Assembly (NCBI GenBank): GCA_965221655.1 | Contig: OZ244906.1 | Span: 1,612,001-1,676,000, forward strand | DNA: 64,000 nt | From: Bin107 sp965221655 | GTDB taxonomy: Bacteria > UBA8248 | Direction: 5' to 3' | Part shown: one piece after another, positions 22,605 to 30,649 of the stretch | How positions within the stretch are numbered: the stretch's first letter is position 1 | Layout: each line of letters starts with the position of its first letter | Program-made: the position numbers and the translations under genes | The notes under the pieces: model-generated | What the model saw: the letters and a program-made list of their open reading frames with translations, nothing else | Databases searched by the model: none | Told to the model about the DNA's origin: nothing

Positions 22605-23507
22605 ATGAGTGCGAACGCCTACGGCGTACTCCTCGCCACGGTGGCCTCGGCCGCGTGGGCGGTGTTCGCCTATTTCATCAAACAAGGGCTCGCGCACGCC
22701 CCGGTGCTCAAGGCAACCGCTGCGGTAACGACCATCAACGCGGCCCTGGTCACGCTCATTGCAGTCTGGTTCGTTTCGGTGGAAGATTTTTTCCGCGTGA
22801 GCGCGGCCACCCTCGGCTTTTGCCTGCTGGCGGGCTTTTTCCACATCGGGGTGTCGCGCTCGTTCTTCTACCGCGCCATCCACCGCATCGGCCCGAACCG
22901 ATCCATCCCCATCGCCGCTACCTATCCCGTCGTAACGGCAATCGCAGCGTCCTTCATGCTGGGCGAGGCCCCGACGCTCTCCATCATCGCCGGCCTGGGC
23001 ATTCTTTTGCTCGGCATCACGCTCATCGTCCAGGCGGAACCCTCGCCGGCCATGGCCGCAGACGCGCGCAGTACGCGCTGGAAGGCGTTCGGGTGGATTT
23101 CCGCAGGTGTCACCTCTTTGCTCTGGGGCATATCCGCCGTATTCTTCAAGAAAGCCTCGCTGAGCCTCCACCCCCTCGCCACCGCCGCACTCGCCCTGTG
23201 GATCGGGGCGGCCACGGCGTGCGTCCTGATGTGGTGCGTACGCGGCGAGGAGACGCGCGGGCCGATCTCGCACAAGGCTTGGCCGTGGCTCTTCGCGGCG
23301 GGGACGTGCCAGGCCGTCGCGGTGCCGCTTTATAACTTCGCCTTCGTCCACACGCTGGCCGTGCGCGTTACGGCCATCGTCTCCGCCCAGCCCCTGCTCG
23401 TCGTGCTGCTCGGCTGGTTCCTGATGCGCGAGACGGAGAACATCACGCCCCGCCTCCTCGTGGGTGTTCTCCTCACGATGGCGGGCACCATCTTCGTCAT
23501 CATGTAA
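22605..23507 (+). CDS. EamA/DMT-family permease
   Basis: 300 residues with ten predicted hydrophobic segments in two EamA repeats (about 5-140 and 155-295). Typical DMT features are the first-helix ATVASAAWAVFAYFIKQG, TYPVVTAIAASFMLGE and, in the second half, SAQPLLVVLLGWFLMRETE. Members export amino acids, nucleosides or drugs; the substrate is not predictable. ATG 22605 follows the methyltransferase stop by 37 bases. No clear ribosome site is visible, because a hairpin occupies that region. Confidence 0.88.
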   Translation: MSANAYGVLLATVASAAWAVFAYFIKQGLAHAPVLKATAAVTTINAALVTLIAVWFVSVEDFFRVSAATLGFCLLAGFFHIGVSRSFFYRAIHRIGPNRSIPIAATYPVVTAIAASFMLGEAPTLSIIAGLGILLLGITLIVQAEPSPAMAADARSTRWKAFGWISAGVTSLLWGISAVFFKKASLSLHPLATAALALWIGAATACVLMWCVRGEETRGPISHKAWPWLFAAGTCQAVAVPLYNFAFVHTLAVRVTAIVSAQPLLVVLLGWFLMRETENITPRLLVGVLLTMAGTIFVIM

Positions 23508-23793
23508 GACGCACCCGGAGTTGTTGGTTCCTGCACGTAAAGAAAGCAGGCGACGCATCCCGCAGGGGCGATCCGCCTCTAGCAAGACTCTCGCGGACGC
23601 TTCGCTTCGGGGCCGATGCTCCCGCAGCCCCCGACCATTTGCATGGTCTGGTTCCCGTGCCTGTTCTTCGTCAGGATGGGCACACCCCCCCGGTTGCCCG
23701 CAGGGGCGAACCCGTCGTTTCCCCTGCCCGTGCGCGGGTGCTACCCTGTGCGGGAAATCGTTTCCGCAACCCGTTCGTTTGGAGGAGAATCCG

Positions 23794-24270
23794 ATGGGCG
23801 AAGTCATTCACGTAACGAAAGCCCGCATCGTCAAGGAACCGGGCAGAGGGATGAAGACGGGCTATCTCGACGCCTTCCCCGACGACCCGATTCCCTACGG
23901 CATCCACGGCGGCATCAAGAACTTCTACAAGGCCGAACCCGAGGAGGAGCGCCCCGCCACGCTCGACCACCTCGCCGCCGCCGTCGCCGGGTGACTGACC
24001 GGCAACATGGGAGGCGCGCTGGATGCGCGCGGAATCAAGAGCAGCCCCGACAACCTGGTGGCGGAGGTCGAGGGAATCATCGAAAACGTCGACGGCATAG
24101 CGCTGGTCACCAAGATCAAGGTGCGCTACAAGTGCCGCATCCCCAAGGGCAAGCGCGCGGACGCCGAGCGCGCCCTCGCCGTGCACGAGAAGGGCTGCCC
24201 GGCCAGCCAGAGCGTGCGGCGCGGCATTGCCGTGGAATATGAGGCGGAATTCGAGGAAGTGGACGAATAA
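23794..24270 (+). CDS. OsmC-like selenoprotein (in-frame UGA read as selenocysteine at residue 67)
   Basis: Two adjacent same-frame segments joined by TGA at 23992-23994 make one 158-residue OsmC-like protein. Read through, the sequence is LDHLAAAVAG-U-LTGNMGGALDARGI. The UGA falls exactly where OsmC proteins carry their peroxidatic cysteine. The second conserved cysteine is present as GCPAS (Cys135). OsmC proteins reduce organic hydroperoxides in the cytoplasm. A GGAGGAG ribosome site precedes ATG 23794, and a bacterial SECIS-like hairpin follows the UGA. The downstream half has no ribosome site of its own. Alternatives are a sequencing error or a nonsense mutation, but the hairpin and exact position argue against them. 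Confidence 0.85.
23992..24030 (+). promoter_or_regulatory. UGA-Sec codon with bacterial SECIS-like hairpin
   Basis: After UGA (23992-23994), GCGCGC (24014-24019) pairs with GCGCGC (24025-24030) around the five-base loop UGGAU (24020-24024). The loop begins 25 bases after the UGA and has G at its second and third positions. This fits the known bacterial SECIS rule of a short apical loop with an early G placed roughly 16-37 bases downstream. Confidence 0.75.
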
Positions 24271-24373
24271 CGCATCGCTCCCCCTCCCCCGGGAACCTCG
24301 CGGTTTCCGGGAGGCGGGGGGGGGGCAGAAATGCACGGCAAGCCAAATAAAGCGGAGATTCTACAAGCGTCAG

Positions 24374-24399
24374 AGAAAACGCACAGCCGGCAGGCTGTG
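24374..24399 (-). terminator. Intrinsic terminator after the symporter gene
   Basis: CACAGCC/GGCTGTG 7-bp stem with a four-base loop (24382-24399), followed on the minus strand by CGTTTTCTC. It lies 14 bases after the symporter stop codon. A G10 run (24316-24325), part of a separate hairpin, lies on the osmC side. Confidence 0.7.
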
Positions 24400-24413
24400 A
24401 TTTCCCGCTCCCC

Positions 24414-26237
24414 TTACCCGAACAACACCCCGCACCCGCAGCACTTGTCGAGCGCGCACGCGGCGGCGAGGGACGCCGTACCCGCGAGCACGAGACCCAG
24501 GGCTTGCAGCCACGTGCCCACCAGCAGCGCACCCACCAGGAACATGAGCGAAAACACGAAGACGCTCAGCATCGCCCACAGACAGACGAGAGCGAACATG
24601 GGCGTGGGCGCGCCCTCGCGCACCGGCCCCCAGGCGCCGGGCGGGCGCACCCTGCGCCAGAAATTCCCGAGCACCTCGGGCGAGGCGGGCCGGGTGAGAT
24701 ACGTGGCCGCCAGCATCGCCGCGAGGCCGACGCTCACCTCCACACCCAGCAAAAGCGCAAACGAGGGCGGCGACGCGCCTGCGTGCAGAACGAGGGCGGC
24801 GGCTCCCGCCGCGAGCATTCCTGCGATTTCCGTCCAGGCGTTCGCGCGCCACCACAGCCAGCGCAGGATGACGGGAAGCCCCAGCCCCGCCCCCAGGGAG
24901 ACGTGAAACTTCCACGCCCACTCGATGCTCTCTATCTGCGCCGCCACGGCGAACGCGCCGAGCGACATCGCCAAAACGCCCAGGCGGCCCGCCAGAACGA
25001 CTTCCCTCTCGCCCGCGCCGGGCCGCACGAAGCGCGCGTAGACGTCGTTCGCAAGATAGCTCATCCCCCAGTTCAGGTGGGTGTCCACCGTGCTCATGAA
25101 CGCGCCGAGCAGACCCACGATGGCGAGACCCAAAACGCCCGCGGGCAGAAGGCGGCCCATCAGCAGGGGATAGGCCGCCTCGCGGTCGGCGAGCACGGCG
25201 GCCTCCATCGTTCCGGGGAGGGCGTCCATTCCCTTGGGAACGAGAATCAGCCCCACCAGGCCGACGAGAATCCAGGGCCAGGGTCTGAGCACGTAGTTTC
25301 CCACCACGAAGAGCAAAAAACCCGCGCGGGCGTCTTTGGGCGTGCGCGCCGCACACAGCCTCTGGCCGATGTAGCCGCCGCCGTCGGCGTTGTTGTGCGC
25401 CCACCAGACGACGAACAGATAAACGAGGATGACCTGCGCCCCCGCCCACTCGGCCCCGCCGGGCGGGAGGAAAGAGAGCACGTCCGCGGCGGCGGCCGTG
25501 CCGTACGTCTCGCGCAGCTTAGCGCCAATCCCCGCCAGGCCGCCCACGGCGTCCACCGCGTACCAGGCGAACAGGCAACTGCCGGCCATGGCGATGACGA
25601 GCTGGAACAAATCGGTGAGCATCACGCCGCGAATGCCGCCCGCACTCGAGTAGGCCGCTATCATCACGACGAGCAAGACGACGGTTACGCTCTCGTTCAC
25701 GCTGCCCAGCGTGAGGGCGGCGGGCCAGTGGGCATGGAGGGGCGTCCAGAGACGCGCGGGCAGAATTTCGCCCCAGTCCAGAAAGGGGTTCGCTATCTTC
25801 GCCATGGCGCGAAACACCCAGCCCAGGACGATCAGGTTCACGACGAGGGAGGCGTAGACGGCCTTGAAGCCGCGCAGAAAGGTGCCCGGGCCGCCGCCGT
25901 AGCGCAACTCGAGCAGTTCCGCGTCGGTCATCACGCCCGCCTTGCGCCACAGCGGAGCGAAGAAGACCGCGACGCCCACGTTGCCGATGGCCCACGCCCA
26001 CCAGAACCAGTTGCCCGAGATGCCGCGCGCAGCGACGATGCCCGCCACGACGAGCGGAGTGTCGGAGGCGAACGTCGTCGCCACCATGGAGGTGCCTATC
26101 CACCACCAGGGCAGGCTGCGATCGGCCACGAAGTAGGAGGCGACTCCCCTGGACGCCGCGCGCGCAGTGAACGCACCCACCGCCAGAGCGAAAGCGAGAT
26201 AACCGAGAACGAGCGACCAGTCCAGGGTCGAGAGCAT
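24414..26237 (-). CDS. Sodium:solute symporter family (SSS) transporter
   Basis: 607 residues with about 13-14 membrane segments. Family features include the first-helix SYFVADRSLPWWWIGTSMVATTFASDTP, the SSAGGIRGVMLTDLFQ stretch of the SSS signature and VGLLGAFMSTVDTHLNWGMSYL. A Cys-rich tail (DKCCGCG) ends the protein. These carriers import sugars, vitamins or organic anions with sodium; the substrate is not known. It lies 90 bases downstream of the molybdenum hydroxylase gene on the same strand, so it may import that enzyme's substrate. Confidence 0.92.
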   Translation of the reverse strand: MLSTLDWSLVLGYLAFALAVGAFTARAASRGVASYFVADRSLPWWWIGTSMVATTFASDTPLVVAGIVAARGISGNWFWWAWAIGNVGVAVFFAPLWRKAGVMTDAELLELRYGGGPGTFLRGFKAVYASLVVNLIVLGWVFRAMAKIANPFLDWGEILPARLWTPLHAHWPAALTLGSVNESVTVVLLVVMIAAYSSAGGIRGVMLTDLFQLVIAMAGSCLFAWYAVDAVGGLAGIGAKLRETYGTAAAADVLSFLPPGGAEWAGAQVILVYLFVVWWAHNNADGGGYIGQRLCAARTPKDARAGFLLFVVGNYVLRPWPWILVGLVGLILVPKGMDALPGTMEAAVLADREAAYPLLMGRLLPAGVLGLAIVGLLGAFMSTVDTHLNWGMSYLANDVYARFVRPGAGEREVVLAGRLGVLAMSLGAFAVAAQIESIEWAWKFHVSLGAGLGLPVILRWLWWRANAWTEIAGMLAAGAAALVLHAGASPPSFALLLGVEVSVGLAAMLAATYLTRPASPEVLGNFWRRVRPPGAWGPVREGAPTPMFALVCLWAMLSVFVFSLMFLVGALLVGTWLQALGLVLAGTASLAAACALDKCCGCGVLFG

Positions 26238-26327
26238 GGCGCAGAGTCCGCGGGCGGACGAATGCGCGGGCGCGCAGGGAGCATCCCTCGCCGGGAGCGA
26301 GAAGGCGTGCGTGCCGGAGCGTGAATC

Positions 26328-28574
26328 CTAGGCGGCGGCCTCTTTCGCCTGCAGGCGGCCCAGCACTTCCATGACGTGGTCCGGCGTGATGGGGATGCGC
26401 GTGATGCGCGCCCCTATCGCCTGGCCCGCCGCGCAGGCCACCGCTGCGGCCCCCGCCGTGCAGGGGGGCTCGCCGATTCCCTTGGCTCCGTAGGGACCGA
26501 GACCCTCGCCCGACTCGAGGATGACGTTGCCCCACTCGGGCGTGTCCACCGCCGTGGGGATGAGATAGCCGTGGAACTCGTTGTTGAGGAGTGCGCCGTT
26601 TTGCGTGAGCACCTCCTCTGTGAGGGCGTGGCCGACGCCCATCATCGTCCCGCCCTCGAACTGGCCTTCCACGTGCTGGACGTTGATGGACTGGCCCACG
26701 TCGTGGCCCGACCAGTAGTTGAGCACGCGCAACTCGCCCGTGTCGACGTTCACCTCCACTTCCGCGGCGTGGATGCCGAAGACGTAATCCATCCAGCCGC
26801 CCGCGTCGCCGTATTGCTCGTTGCCCTCGTATTCGTGGACGCCGAGTTGCATCTTGCCGACGGTGTGGAGGTTCAGCCCCATCTTCTTGCACCGCGCCGC
26901 CGCCTCGGCGAAGGAGACGCCGCGATCCTCGGCCGCGCGCACGAACACCGTGCCGCCGCGCACGTCCAGATCCTCAGGCGCGGCCTCGAGCAAATCGGCC
27001 GCACCCTGCAAGATTCTCTCCTTGAGCTCGCTCGCCGCGCGGTAGCACGAGCCGCCCGATATCATCGTCTGGCGGCTGCCTGCCGTAACGCCCACCAGCG
27101 GGGTTACGTGGGAGTCGGACATGGTGACCGTAACGTCTTCGATGTCCACGCCCAGGGCTTCCGCCGCTATCTGGCGGTTCGTTTGTGACTGACCCGCGCC
27201 TACGTCCGATGCCCCCGAACGCACGCTCACGCTGCCGTCTTCGTCGATGGAGACGTAGACCTCGCCCTCGTTGCGCGGCCTTCCGTAGCCGCCGATGTTC
27301 GCTATGACGCCCACCCCCACGCGCCAGGGACCGTGATCCTTCTCGGGCACGCGGCCCGCCGTTCGGCCGACGAGGCGGGTGATCTCCTCGGTCAACTCCG
27401 GCAACATCACGCGCGAGGGCACGGGCTGGTTCTGCATGAGCGTCCCGCCGCGGGCGATGAAGTTCTTTTGGCGAAACTCCAGGGGGTTCATCCCCAGCCT
27501 GGCCGCCACCTCGTCCATTTGCGCCTCGTAGGCGAAGCACACCTGGTTCGCCCCCACCCCGCGCATCGCCTCGGTGAAGGGGTTGTTCGTCTTGACTACG
27601 CGCGCACGACCCCGCGCGTGGGGAATTTCGTAAGGCCCTCCGCTCACCACGAGTGCGCCCAGCAACAAACCCTTGCTGTTGGCGACGTAGCCGCCCGCGT
27701 CGCCGATGATGTCCACCTCGACGGCGGTGAGCTTTCCGTCCTTCGTCGCACCCGTCCTGTATTTCATGAGAAAGGGGTGCTTCTTGCTGCCCGTGTTCAT
27801 GGTTTCCTCGCGCGAGTAGGCCATGCGCACGGGACGCCCCGTCCGTATCGCCAGCAAGGCCATGAACGCACCCAGCAGGGGGTGCTCCTTGCCGCCGAAA
27901 GCCCCGCCCAGCATCGGGCATTCGTAGCGCACGCGGCTGAGCGGCAAGTTCAGGGTACGGGCCACGTTCTGGTAGTTCTCGATCATCTGGGTGGGTACGC
28001 GAATGTTCACCACTCCACGCTCGTCCACCCAGGCCACGCCGCCCTCTGGCTCGATAAAGGCGTGATCGAGACAGGCGGAGAAATAGGTGTTCTCCACTAT
28101 CACGTCCGCCTGCGCGAAGCCCGCCTCCACGTCTCCCTTGTCCGTCTTCCAGTCGCAGACGACCTCGCCCTCCTCAAGACCCGCAAAGTCGTAGGCGCCG
28201 TCCATCGGCTCGTAGAGCACCTCGACGAGCGCGGCCGCCTCCTCGGCCAACTCGCGCGTGTCCGCCGCCACGAGGGCGACGGCGTCGCCGATGTCGGTCA
28301 CGAACTCCTCCACGAGCACCGGGAAGTCGGGGTAGCGGCCCGCGTTCTCGCCGGGAATGTCTTTCGCCGTGAGGACGCAGTGCACGCCCGGCAAGGCGAG
28401 CGCCCTGGCGGGGTCTATCTTCTTGATGCGGGCCGGCGTCATCGAAGCACGGACGGCCTTTCCGTATATTTCGCCCGGCCGATGGAAATCGTCGCCGTAG
28501 ACGGTGTCGCCGACCGCCTTGGCCAGAGCGTCTTCTTTCGTCGGCGACGTGCCGACGTGCGTCATACGAGACAT
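26328..28574 (-). CDS. Xanthine dehydrogenase-family molybdenum-binding (large) subunit
   Basis: 748-residue molybdopterin subunit of the xanthine dehydrogenase/aldehyde oxidase family. The N-terminal a/b hammerhead begins GDTVYGDDFHRPGEIYGKAVR. The cofactor-binding GGAFGGKE is near residue 238, AMRGVGANQ replaces the xanthine oxidase AFRGFG segment, and the proposed catalytic Glu702 lies in GIGEPP. The CO dehydrogenase CSFR loop is absent. ATG 28574 has GGAGG at ideal distance. No FeS or FAD subunit gene is adjacent, so partners must be elsewhere or absent. Co-oriented with the Gfo/Idh gene upstream and the symporter downstream. Confidence 0.93.
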   Translation of the reverse strand: MSRMTHVGTSPTKEDALAKAVGDTVYGDDFHRPGEIYGKAVRASMTPARIKKIDPARALALPGVHCVLTAKDIPGENAGRYPDFPVLVEEFVTDIGDAVALVAADTRELAEEAAALVEVLYEPMDGAYDFAGLEEGEVVCDWKTDKGDVEAGFAQADVIVENTYFSACLDHAFIEPEGGVAWVDERGVVNIRVPTQMIENYQNVARTLNLPLSRVRYECPMLGGAFGGKEHPLLGAFMALLAIRTGRPVRMAYSREETMNTGSKKHPFLMKYRTGATKDGKLTAVEVDIIGDAGGYVANSKGLLLGALVVSGGPYEIPHARGRARVVKTNNPFTEAMRGVGANQVCFAYEAQMDEVAARLGMNPLEFRQKNFIARGGTLMQNQPVPSRVMLPELTEEITRLVGRTAGRVPEKDHGPWRVGVGVIANIGGYGRPRNEGEVYVSIDEDGSVSVRSGASDVGAGQSQTNRQIAAEALGVDIEDVTVTMSDSHVTPLVGVTAGSRQTMISGGSCYRAASELKERILQGAADLLEAAPEDLDVRGGTVFVRAAEDRGVSFAEAAARCKKMGLNLHTVGKMQLGVHEYEGNEQYGDAGGWMDYVFGIHAAEVEVNVDTGELRVLNYWSGHDVGQSINVQHVEGQFEGGTMMGVGHALTEEVLTQNGALLNNEFHGYLIPTAVDTPEWGNVILESGEGLGPYGAKGIGEPPCTAGAAAVACAAGQAIGARITRIPITPDHVMEVLGRLQAKEAAA

Positions 28575-28599
28575 CGTTTCCTCCCGGAGAGTGCGCGCG

Positions 28600-29598
28600 C
28601 TATCCGCGAATGGACGCAACGTCCACGACCTGGCCCGTCGTCGCGCTTTGGACGACCGCTTCGAGCACAGCGACGACCTCGAGTCCCTCGGGTCCGCCCG
28701 TCTCGGGGGTCGCCTCGCCCCGAATGCACTTGCAGAACTCGTCCATTTCGTCGGCCAGGGCGTCTCCGCCCACGACCTCGACCTCGCTCGTTACCTCCTC
28801 ACCCACCTTGCCCACGTAGAGCTTTGCGCCTTCCTCTATGCTGTATGCCCGCAGTTGCGTGCCGAAGGCCGCCGTGTCGCAAATCTTGGGAACGACGAAG
28901 CTGGTTCCGATGTAGCCCAGCGGGCCACCCTCGTATTCAATGATGATGCTCGTCGCGTCGTCGAGGTTCGTCTTGCCGAGCAGTTTTTTGCTGAACGCGC
29001 ACACCTTGGCGGCGGGTCCCGCCAGGTATTGCAGGTTGTCGATCATGTGGACGCCCAAGCCGGTCATGGAACCCGCGGGGCATTCGTCCACGTCGTTGCG
29101 CCAGCCCTCCTTGGGCTCGAACCCGATGGGCAGCGAGAGGTTGGCCTCCAGTTGGTGCAGCATGCCCAACTCGCCGCCGTCTATCATCTCCCTTATCTTG
29201 CGGTTCGCCCCAAAACGGCGGCGGTGATGCCCCACTTGCAGGGTGACGTTCGCGTTCGAGGTCGCCTCGATGGCCTTTTTCGCCTCATCGACCGTCAGGG
29301 TGAGCGGCTTTTCGACGAACACGTGCTTGCCCGCCGAGGCAGCCTGGGAAATCATGTCCAGATGCGTGGAATGGGGCGTCGCGATGACAACGCCCTCGAC
29401 CTCGGAGTCGTTCCAGACGTCCTCGAGGCTTCCCGCCGCCCGGCAGCCGTACTTCTCTGAAAACGCCTTGCGCGCGTCCGCACTGCGCGCGAAACCCGTA
29501 ACCACCTCGCCCGAACCGCTGCGATTCAAGGCGTCCGTCAAAACGCCGGCCCACCAGCCGAGCCCGATACAGGCGAGACGCACCTTTTCCGTTGCCAT
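28600..29598 (-). CDS. Gfo/Idh/MocA-family NAD(P)-dependent oxidoreductase
   Basis: 332 residues. The N-terminal Rossmann fold starts ACIGLGWWAGVL, followed by VIATPHSTHLDMISQAASAGKHVFVEKPLTLT with the conserved EKP motif. The C-terminal domain holds GLGVHMIDNLQYLAG, the usual Asp/His active-site region. These enzymes oxidise sugars, inositols or related compounds; the substrate is unknown. It ends 25 bases before the molybdenum hydroxylase start, suggesting one operon for a catabolic pathway. Confidence 0.92.
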   Translation of the reverse strand: MATEKVRLACIGLGWWAGVLTDALNRSGSGEVVTGFARSADARKAFSEKYGCRAAGSLEDVWNDSEVEGVVIATPHSTHLDMISQAASAGKHVFVEKPLTLTVDEAKKAIEATSNANVTLQVGHHRRRFGANRKIREMIDGGELGMLHQLEANLSLPIGFEPKEGWRNDVDECPAGSMTGLGVHMIDNLQYLAGPAAKVCAFSKKLLGKTNLDDATSIIIEYEGGPLGYIGTSFVVPKICDTAAFGTQLRAYSIEEGAKLYVGKVGEEVTSEVEVVGGDALADEMDEFCKCIRGEATPETGGPEGLEVVAVLEAVVQSATTGQVVDVASIRG

Positions 29599-29662
29599 TT
29601 TCGATTCCTCGCTTCAAGGTGGATGAATTTTCGAACGTCGAACCAACGTCGCACGCAACGCA

Positions 29663-29690
29663 CCATAACCCATCATCGCCCACTTGCAAA
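29663..29690 (-). promoter_or_regulatory. Possible sigma70 promoter of the Gfo/Idh-hydroxylase-symporter operon
   Basis: TTGCAA (29690-29685), 16-base spacer, TATGGT (29668-29663) on the minus strand. It lies downstream of the small-RNA terminator and about 65 bases before ATG 29598. Confidence 0.4.
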
Positions 29691-29726
29691 CCTCGGCGGA
29701 CGAAGCGCGCGCGAAAACCCGGAGCG

Positions 29727-29754
29727 AAAAAAAACCCCTCCCGTTTCCGGGAGG
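29727..29754 (-). terminator. Strong intrinsic terminator with T8 tract
   Basis: CCTCCCG/CGGGAGG 7-bp stem, four-base loop (29737-29754), then GG and eight T on the minus strand. It ends whatever is transcribed from the sigma54 promoter at 29898-29913. Confidence 0.85.
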
Positions 29755-29887
29755 AGGCTCTCGCGAGGGAATGATGAATGATCGCGAGAATAATAAGTAT
29801 TTCGTGGCGGAGGAGGGCCGACCCGATCGACCACTCCTCTCGCCGGCTCATCAAGGCGTGCCGCCTTTGAACGCCCCGATAAGCACC
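29727..29887 (-). ncRNA. Candidate sigma54-dependent small RNA, about 160 nt
   Basis: A sigma54 promoter predicts a start near 29887 and a strong terminator ends at about 29727. No ORF with a ribosome site fits between them: the only open frame runs straight through the terminator. The RNA would contain a GGCGnnnnGCC-type 5' hairpin, an AU-rich middle (ATACTTATTATTC) and two C/U-rich stretches containing CCUCCUCC, complementary to Shine-Dalgarno sequences. It resembles no RNA I can name. Function as a base-pairing regulator is inference. Confidence 0.6.
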
Positions 29888-29897
29888 CTTCATAGAA

Positions 29898-29913
29898 AGC
29901 AATAATCGTGCCA
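29898..29913 (-). promoter_or_regulatory. Sigma54 (-24/-12) promoter
   Basis: On the minus strand TGGCAC-GATTA-TTGCT matches the sigma54 consensus TGGCAC-N5-TTGCW at every defined position. The GG (29912-29911) and GC (29900-29899) are correctly spaced. Upstream DNA to 30060 is AT-rich and could hold enhancer sites. The window encodes a sigma54 activator (52174-53553), but a link between them is only a possibility. Confidence 0.8.
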
Positions 29914-30060
29914 CAAAAGGAAAATGTGTAACCCTTTTTATATCAACAGGATAGAAAATAGAATCCTCCGCCGAATTGCCATTTTGTCACACGTTGGGCA
30001 CCGAGAGCGAAAAATCGTCATGGTGAACCGCCCCACAGCGGAGCCGAACGCTTCGCATTT

Positions 30061-30645
30061 TCATCTCGAATCCGCCGCATGTTGGGGGAATTCCGCCAGA
30101 GCACTCAGAATGGCGGCGCGCATCTCGTCCCCCTGGGAGAAAGCCGTCGCCGCATCCGCCCGCGACCTCCACAGCGTCTGCCGGGAGGTCGGCTCCACCA
30201 GGAGGATTTCCACTTCGGCCACGCAGAATTCGGGACCATCGCAGCGGCGGCTCCCCCTGGCGCGCAAGAGGGCGCCAGCGCCCCGCCATGACGACCCGCC
30301 GGTGCGCAGCAACTCCTCGGTCGTCTTGTCCGCGAATTCTTCGGGAAGGACAAACACGTGGTAGCCTCTGGCGGTCACCGCGTTGCGGATCAGGAACGTG
30401 GCTTCGACCGACTCGATTTTTCTGCCCTTCGGCACCTCCACTCCCGCCCTCTCGTAGATGGCGCGGAAAAGCCCCGTCCAGTCGTTGGAATACCGAAACG
30501 GGACGAGGGCGACACGCTCGATAGCCCGTATGCGTTCCGCACCGACGATGGTGCGGCGGGTCGCGGCGACTCGATAGGCGCAGCCCGCCGTCAGTGTGAG
30601 CGCGAGCAGCGCGCACCAAAATCGGGACCTCGGCAGAAGGGCCAC
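30061..30645 (-). CDS. Putative outer-membrane lipoprotein of unknown function
   Basis: 194 residues. The N-terminus is a lipoprotein signal with lipobox LTAGC (Cys22). The mature part starts AYRVAATRRTIVGAERIRAIERVALVPFRYSNDWTG and contains VAEVEILLVEP. I do not recognise the family; the AYRV...VALVPF pattern recalls LPS-assembly-type or curli/GNA1162-type lipoproteins, without certainty. The start is GTG 30645, four bases after the stop of the membrane-protease-like gene, so the two are probably co-translated. Confidence 0.75.
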   Translation of the reverse strand: MALLPRSRFWCALLALTLTAGCAYRVAATRRTIVGAERIRAIERVALVPFRYSNDWTGLFRAIYERAGVEVPKGRKIESVEATFLIRNAVTARGYHVFVLPEEFADKTTEELLRTGGSSWRGAGALLRARGSRRCDGPEFCVAEVEILLVEPTSRQTLWRSRADAATAFSQGDEMRAAILSALAEFPQHAADSR

Positions 30646-30649
30646 GCGC

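Noticed and set aside
23464..23994. Longer plus-strand ORF fused to the first half of the OsmC-like gene
   Set aside because: It overlaps the permease in another frame. The strong GGAGGAG site before ATG 23794 fixes the start.
24281..24325. Terminator of the OsmC-like gene
   Set aside because: A good GC hairpin is present, but it is followed by a G10 run and no T tract. A G-rich structure is possible, but termination is not supported.
29285..29914. Minus-strand ORF starting just after the sigma54 promoter
   Set aside because: It runs through the strong T8 terminator and into the antisense of no family. There is no convincing ribosome site, so a non-coding RNA is preferred.
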